Positions 6,515-9,073 of a stretch of DNA of 9,073 bases are shown piece by piece. The stretch spans positions 1-9,073 of the forward strand of contig JBFELO010000178.1 of NCBI GenBank assembly GCA_041552055.1, in the 5' to 3' direction. This stretch comes from JBFELO01 sp041552055 (GTDB lineage: Bacteria; Acidobacteriota; Thermoanaerobaculia; Thermoanaerobaculales; Sulfomarinibacteraceae). Within the stretch, counting starts at the first letter, position 1. The number at the start of each line of letters is the position of its first letter. The notes beneath the pieces are model-generated. The model saw only the letters and a list, made by a program, of their open reading frames with translations. It was not told where the DNA came from and did not search any database. The position numbers and the translations under genes were made by a program.

Positions 6515-8284
6515 TCAGCCCCCCACTGTCGCGCTGACGTTCTGGTACGAGGCTTGACGGGTGATCTGGTCGAGCATTCCGATCGCGACGCGGTGGCTGC
6601 CCGCCTGCATCAGCAGGTTGGCCGTGATGGTGTACCGAGACCGGCGCGCCCTGTCGTAGTCCGCGGCCGGCACCCGTATCTCGTGGAGCTGGCGGACGAC
6701 GTCCGATTGGCGGCCTTCCTTGTCGCGAGCGGCGACGAACATCACCAGTCGACCGACGTAATCGTCGCCCTCGGGCATCAGAGCGACATTCTCGATCGGG
6801 AATGACACCTCGAACGGGACGGTCCAGCGGTCTTCGCTGGCCGGAGCGGGGTTGCCGGTCGCACACTGAATCTGCATCGGATTCTCGTCGATGGTGAACA
6901 TGAGACCGGTGACCACACGGTCCTGAATCCTGCTCTCCAGCGACTTCTCGACGAACCGCTTGCGGTAGCGAACCGTGTACTCGGGATGGTCGGGAATCTC
7001 CAACCTGACGTTGTGCACCTTGTCCGATCCGCTCATGTGCAGCGTGTACCCGAGCGAGTAGTAGGTGTAGAAGTCCTGCTCCACCCGGTCGATCCGGGTC
7101 CGGATGTCGTTGGTGTTGACGATCGACACGCCACCGGTGGCATCGGCCATGTACATGATCGTGTCGAGGTAGTTGCTGTGTCCGATGGTCGCCGCCATCG
7201 TGTCGCGGGAGGTCGAGTACTCGGCGGAGCTGCCGGCCACCACCGCGAGCCCACCCGCGTCGATCGTGTAGAAGGTGACGTTTTGGGCGTTGGCGTTGGC
7301 CACCAGCGACTCGAACTGGCGGTGCTGCGAGTAGCGCGTGGTCTCGGTGATCATCGAGTGCCGGTCGTAGGCGTCGGCGAGAGCGTAGTAGATGTCGATG
7401 CCCGGGACCATGGGCAGGCCGTTGGAGATGTACAGCACCGACTTCTTGCCGGGCAGTCCGGACAGCATCGTCACCAGCTCCCGCAGGGCGCCGAGCGTGA
7501 ACTGGAGGTTGTTGACCTCTTCGTTGACGAATCCGTGCAGCTGACCGACCACGCGGTTGATGTCGTCCTGTCCGCCCTCGTCCGGGTGCTCCTTGTAGCG
7601 CGCGATCGCCTCGTGGATCTCGTCGCGCTGCCGGTCGACGTTGGGCCGCCCACCGGTGTACCGCTTCGTCTCCCGGATCGCATCGAGAACCGCGGTGGAG
7701 TCGCTGGTGAACGGTTGCAGCACCTTGATGGATCGGTTGTAGCTCACCACCATCATTTCGACCGGCGGCTGACAGTTGCTGCGCACGAAAGACTGGAGTT
7801 GGTTCAGCACCCGGTTTCGATCGAGCGGCCGCAGGTTCTCGCTGTCGATATAGATCGCCATGTAGCTGGGCTGCAGCTCGATCGGCCGCGGTGGCCGGTC
7901 GGTCGTCGCAGGCGGTTGGTCGGTCGTCGTCGGCTGGTCCTCGGTGGCCGGGGGCCGTCCGCTGGCTGGCGGCGTGCCGAGCGCCTGTTGGTGGCGTTGC
8001 GAGCGGTACACCTCTTCTGTGAAAAGCTGGAAGTTGGTGATCTCCCGCTCCTGGCCGTCCTGGTAGATCTTGAAATCGTCGCGGTCGAGGTCGACCACCG
8101 CGACGCCCTTCTTGTTGGTCACGTAGGCGATCACGTTGACGACGGTCACCTCGAGCTCGTCCACGAACGCGAGACCGCCGATTGGTCTTGGACCGGTTGT
8201 CTGATCACCGTCGGTGGTCTGTGCGACCACGACGAGGCCGCTCGCCACGATGGCCAGCACTACGAAGCCGAGAGTCTTCTTCAC
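6515..8284 (-). CDS. Secreted VWFA-related acidobacterial protein, first copy (VWFA-1)
   Basis: The product has 589 residues. Residues 1-21 are a signal peptide ending near VVVAQ. The conserved head is PIGGLAFVDELEVTVVNVIA and DDFKIYQDGQEREITNFQL (about 34-87). A Pro/Thr linker at 104-136 follows, with a repeated TTD(Q/R)PP. The VWA-like domain runs from about 141 (YMAIYIDSENLRPLDRNR) to about 415, through GKKSVLYISNGLPMV and YTYYSLGY. The C-terminal beta-rich region ends in LDQITRQASYQNVSA, which parallels VWFA-2. The MIDAS position reads D147-S-E-N-L, not DxSxS. Cys171 and Cys474 are the only cysteines and are both absent from the paralogue. The start is GTG at 8284, preceded after 7 nt by GGAGG. 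It is the first gene of the minus-strand operon and is followed by a 78-bp gap to the preferred VWFA-2 start. The molecular function is not known; family membership is confident. Confidence 0.92.
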   Translation of the reverse strand: MKKTLGFVVLAIVASGLVVVAQTTDGDQTTGPRPIGGLAFVDELEVTVVNVIAYVTNKKGVAVVDLDRDDFKIYQDGQEREITNFQLFTEEVYRSQRHQQALGTPPASGRPPATEDQPTTTDQPPATTDRPPRPIELQPSYMAIYIDSENLRPLDRNRVLNQLQSFVRSNCQPPVEMMVVSYNRSIKVLQPFTSDSTAVLDAIRETKRYTGGRPNVDRQRDEIHEAIARYKEHPDEGGQDDINRVVGQLHGFVNEEVNNLQFTLGALRELVTMLSGLPGKKSVLYISNGLPMVPGIDIYYALADAYDRHSMITETTRYSQHRQFESLVANANAQNVTFYTIDAGGLAVVAGSSAEYSTSRDTMAATIGHSNYLDTIMYMADATGGVSIVNTNDIRTRIDRVEQDFYTYYSLGYTLHMSGSDKVHNVRLEIPDHPEYTVRYRKRFVEKSLESRIQDRVVTGLMFTIDENPMQIQCATGNPAPASEDRWTVPFEVSFPIENVALMPEGDDYVGRLVMFVAARDKEGRQSDVVRQLHEIRVPAADYDRARRSRYTITANLLMQAGSHRVAIGMLDQITRQASYQNVSATVGG

Positions 8285-8288
8285 CTGA

Positions 8289-8297
8289 CCACCTCCC
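8289..8297 (-). promoter_or_regulatory. Ribosome binding site fixing the GTG start of VWFA-1
   Basis: The minus strand reads GGGAGGTGG, a near-complete match to the anti-Shine-Dalgarno partner. The GGAGG core (8292-8296) lies 7 nt before the GTG at 8284-8282. No ATG is available nearby in frame, so this site decides the start. Confidence 0.75.
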
Positions 8298-8452
8298 AGC
8301 CACGTAGTCTAACTCGAAACGGCCGATGAGGACAGCCGGGGAGTGGGGCATGGCGCGCCGGTGACCGGAGACCGTCGGCGATCGCTCTTCGAGGGATGCC
8401 GGCGGCGTGTCCGGGCAGGCCGGGCGGCGGCCCCTGGTACGAGCTTATTGTC

Positions 8453-8484
8453 GAGAATAGTTACTCTTAGCATAACCTATTCTC
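8453..8484. repeat. Inverted repeat in an AT-rich island, possible operator
   Basis: GAGAATAG (8453-8460) and CTATTCTC (8477-8484) are perfect reverse complements. The dyad can extend inward as TTA (8461-8463) with TAA (8473-8475), with one C bulged. It sits in the only AT-rich patch of the left half of the intergenic region, about 170 bp before the VWFA-1 start. No T tract follows on either strand, so it is not an intrinsic terminator. A regulator site near a promoter is the likeliest reading, but no clear promoter elements could be matched. Confidence 0.4.
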
Positions 8485-8509
8485 CGGATTTTCGTTGATC
8501 GCACATGGC

Positions 8510-8533
8510 CCGTGTCCCAGATTTTGGACACGG
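8510..8533. promoter_or_regulatory. Palindrome CCGTGTCC-N8-GGACACGG, candidate enhancer-binding-protein site
   Basis: Both 8-bp arms are exact reverse complements around an 8-nt, T-rich centre. Its centre lies about 195 bp upstream of the -24 element of the sigma-54 promoter at 8716. That is within the range at which NtrC-family activators bind and act by DNA looping. The pairing with that promoter is inferred from position. It could instead be a repressor operator for the minus-strand operon. Confidence 0.6.
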
Positions 8534-8611
8534 CCCCCGGACGTTGCCGGACCAGCGGCGGTGGCTTGGGGTCGGCGGCGACCCTGGGATGTGCCGTCGG
8601 AGGAGGTCGAA

Positions 8612-8755
8612 ATGTTGTGGCTAAGAGAATTGCCGCAGATCGCACGGTCGGATAGGGAGGCGCACCTCGGTCGTGCGGCGGGTCTGGGCGAGCTGCAACG
8701 TTTCCGTCCTCGGGCTGGCACAGGGATTGCTTTTCTAGGGATCAGTAGCGTCTGA
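8612..8755 (+). CDS. Doubtful small ORF, 47 codons, with a strong Shine-Dalgarno
   Basis: ATG at 8612 is preceded by GGAGGAGG (8599-8606) with a 5-nt spacer, an excellent ribosome binding site. The product begins MLWLRELPQIARSDRE and ends in GIAFLGISSV before TGA at 8753-8755. I recognise no family in it: it has no signal peptide and no cysteine, and its middle is rich in Arg, Gly and Ala. It overlaps the whole sigma-54 promoter, so its transcript would have to start further upstream, possibly in the AT-rich island near 8450-8480. It may be a real small protein, a remnant of a gene, or chance in GC-rich DNA. Confidence 0.25.
   Translation: MLWLRELPQIARSDREAHLGRAAGLGELQRFRPRAGTGIAFLGISSV
8716..8731 (+). 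promoter_or_regulatory. Sigma-54 (RpoN) promoter upstream of the TonB-dependent receptor
   Basis: The sequence TGGCACAGGGATTGCT matches the consensus TGGCAC-N5-TTGCW exactly. The invariant GG (8717-8718) and GC (8729-8730) are separated by 10 nt, the spacing RpoN requires, and a T run (8731-8734) follows the -12 element as is common. The transcription start should be near 8742, giving a 5' leader of about 165 nt before the receptor start at 8908. Such promoters need an ATP-dependent enhancer-binding activator, consistent with the palindrome at 8510-8533. Confidence 0.8.
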
Positions 8756-8800
8756 TTCACTTCTTTGGGGTCGACGCGGCCGAGATTCGACGTCACCTCA

Positions 8801-8837
8801 TCCTTTCTCGGGCAAGAGGATCAAGGAGCCGAAAGGA
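8801..8837 (+). promoter_or_regulatory. Leader hairpin covering an internal Shine-Dalgarno sequence
   Basis: TCCTTTC (8801-8807) pairs perfectly with GAAAGGA (8831-8837). Two further G-C pairs inside (8810-8811 with 8829-8830) are possible after a small bulge. The right arm contains most of the AAAGGAGG sequence at 8832-8839, so folding would hide that ribosome binding site. It matches no riboswitch class I know. Confidence 0.3.
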
Positions 8838-8842
8838 GGATC

Positions 8843-8881
8843 GTGTCGACGAGTGTGCGTTGGGTACATTACATATCTTAG
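8843..8881 (+). CDS. Possible 12-codon leader ORF before the receptor gene
   Basis: GTG at 8843 follows AGGAGG (8834-8839) by only 3 nt, which is tight. It opens a 12-codon frame, (M)STSVRWVHYIS, ending in TAG at 8879-8881. The stop is 13 nt before the receptor's own Shine-Dalgarno. Combined with the hairpin that covers its ribosome binding site, this could form a translational attenuator. Chance is also a reasonable explanation. Confidence 0.2.
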   Translation: MSTSVRWVHYIS

Positions 8882-8907
8882 GTTTCCCGAGTCCAAGGAG
8901 GGTGATG

Positions 8908-9073
8908 ATGAATGTCAAACGAATCGTATACATGGTTCCACTGGCGGTGTGCCTGCTGGTGGCGGGTGGTGCCATGGCCCAGTCGACAAAGGGCGGCATC
9001 GAAGGCACGGTGACGGATGACGCGGGAATGGCCCTGCCGGGCGTGACCGTGGTGATCTCGTCCGATTCCATGC
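8908..9073 (+). CDS. TonB-dependent receptor with N-terminal carboxypeptidase-regulatory-like domain (3' part outside window)
   Basis: The visible 55 residues are a signal peptide (MNVKRIVYMVPLAVCLLVAG, cleavage near AMA-Q) followed by GGIEGTVTDDAGMALPGVTV. This is the characteristic opening of the carboxypeptidase-regulatory-like domain that precedes the plug and barrel in Oar-type receptors of Acidobacteriota. Such proteins sit in the outer membrane and are thought to import large or scarce substrates with TonB energy. Two ATG codons are adjacent (8905 and 8908). AAGGAGG at 8895-8901 lies 3 nt from the first and 6 nt from the second, so I chose 8908. The gene is read from the sigma-54 promoter at 8716, which implies activator-dependent, condition-specific expression. 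The substrate cannot be told from this fragment. Confidence 0.85.
   Translation, partial: MNVKRIVYMVPLAVCLLVAGGAMAQSTKGGIEGTVTDDAGMALPGVTVVISSDSM

Larger units (their letters stand above)
8285..8907. other. Divergent regulatory intergenic region, about 620 bp
   Basis: This stretch separates the minus-strand operon from the plus-strand receptor gene. It holds no convincing full-length gene. Bases 8300-8440 are GC-rich, and I could not find a convincing sigma-70 promoter there for the minus-strand operon; a TAGACT hexamer about 25 bp before the VWFA-1 start has only a poor -35 partner. Bases 8441-8495 are a local AT-rich island with a dyad. To the right are an enhancer-like palindrome, a sigma-54 promoter and a leader of about 165 nt, each listed separately. 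Confidence 0.75.

Noticed and set aside
6986..8329. A 447-codon plus-strand open frame antisense to VWFA-1
   Set aside because: It is the mirror of a clear secreted VWFA gene in GC-rich DNA. The predicted protein is low-complexity, rich in Val, His, Asp and Arg, with no recognisable domain.
8306..8335. Minus-strand -10-like TAGACT upstream of VWFA-1
   Set aside because: The best -35 partner at 17-18 bp (TGTCCT or similar) is poor; not enough to call a promoter.
8448..8476. Sigma-70 promoter TTGTCG-N17-CATAAC on the plus strand
   Set aside because: Both hexamers match the consensus only partly and the stretch overlaps the dyad; without a mapped start it cannot be supported, though it could serve the small ORF at 8612.

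Overview
The window looks like Acidobacteriota chromosome. The DNA is GC-rich. It carries two paralogous secreted proteins of the 'VWFA-related acidobacterial domain' type, parts of two TonB-dependent receptors (one clearly of the type with an N-terminal carboxypeptidase-regulatory-like domain), and two alkaline-phosphatase-superfamily hydrolases, one carrying a TPR tail. The assignment rests on family content only; no rRNA or other phylogenetic marker is present.

Layout. Bases 1-141 (+) hold the last 46 codons of an outer-membrane beta-barrel protein, probably a TonB-dependent receptor, followed by a strong intrinsic terminator (166-190). Next is a non-coding spacer with a 114-bp hexanucleotide array (235-348) made of 19 in-phase units. 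From 387 to 8284 four genes run on the minus strand as one apparent operon. In transcription order they are VWFA-1 (8284-6515), VWFA-2 (6436-4697), a membrane-anchored phosphodiesterase-like protein with a band-7-like N-terminus and TPR tail (4660-1877), and a sulfatase-like probable lipoprotein (1880-387). The last two overlap by ATGA. Bases 8285-8907 are a regulatory intergenic region. A second TonB-dependent receptor starts at 8908 (+) and runs out of the window.

The intergenic region is the most informative non-coding part. It contains a textbook sigma-54 promoter (TGGCACAGGGATTGCT, 8716-8731) facing the 8908 receptor, and about 195 bp upstream an interrupted perfect palindrome (CCGTGTCC-N8-GGACACGG, 8510-8533) suited to a bacterial enhancer-binding protein. 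The inferred 5' leader is about 165 nt, with a hairpin that covers an extra Shine-Dalgarno sequence and a possible 12-codon leader ORF. A separate AT-rich dyad (8453-8484) lies nearer the minus-strand operon.

How the genes may work together (inference). All four operon products carry a signal peptide, lipoprotein signal or membrane anchor, so they should act in the periplasm or at the cell surface. The two hydrolases have threonine at the nucleophile position, which fits phosphodiesterase or phospho-transfer chemistry better than formylglycine sulfatase chemistry. The paired VWA proteins may be adhesion or scaffold partners. Together with the flanking receptors this suggests an envelope or nutrient-processing locus, with at least the right-hand receptor under sigma-54 control. 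No mobile element, tRNA, rRNA or CRISPR array was seen.
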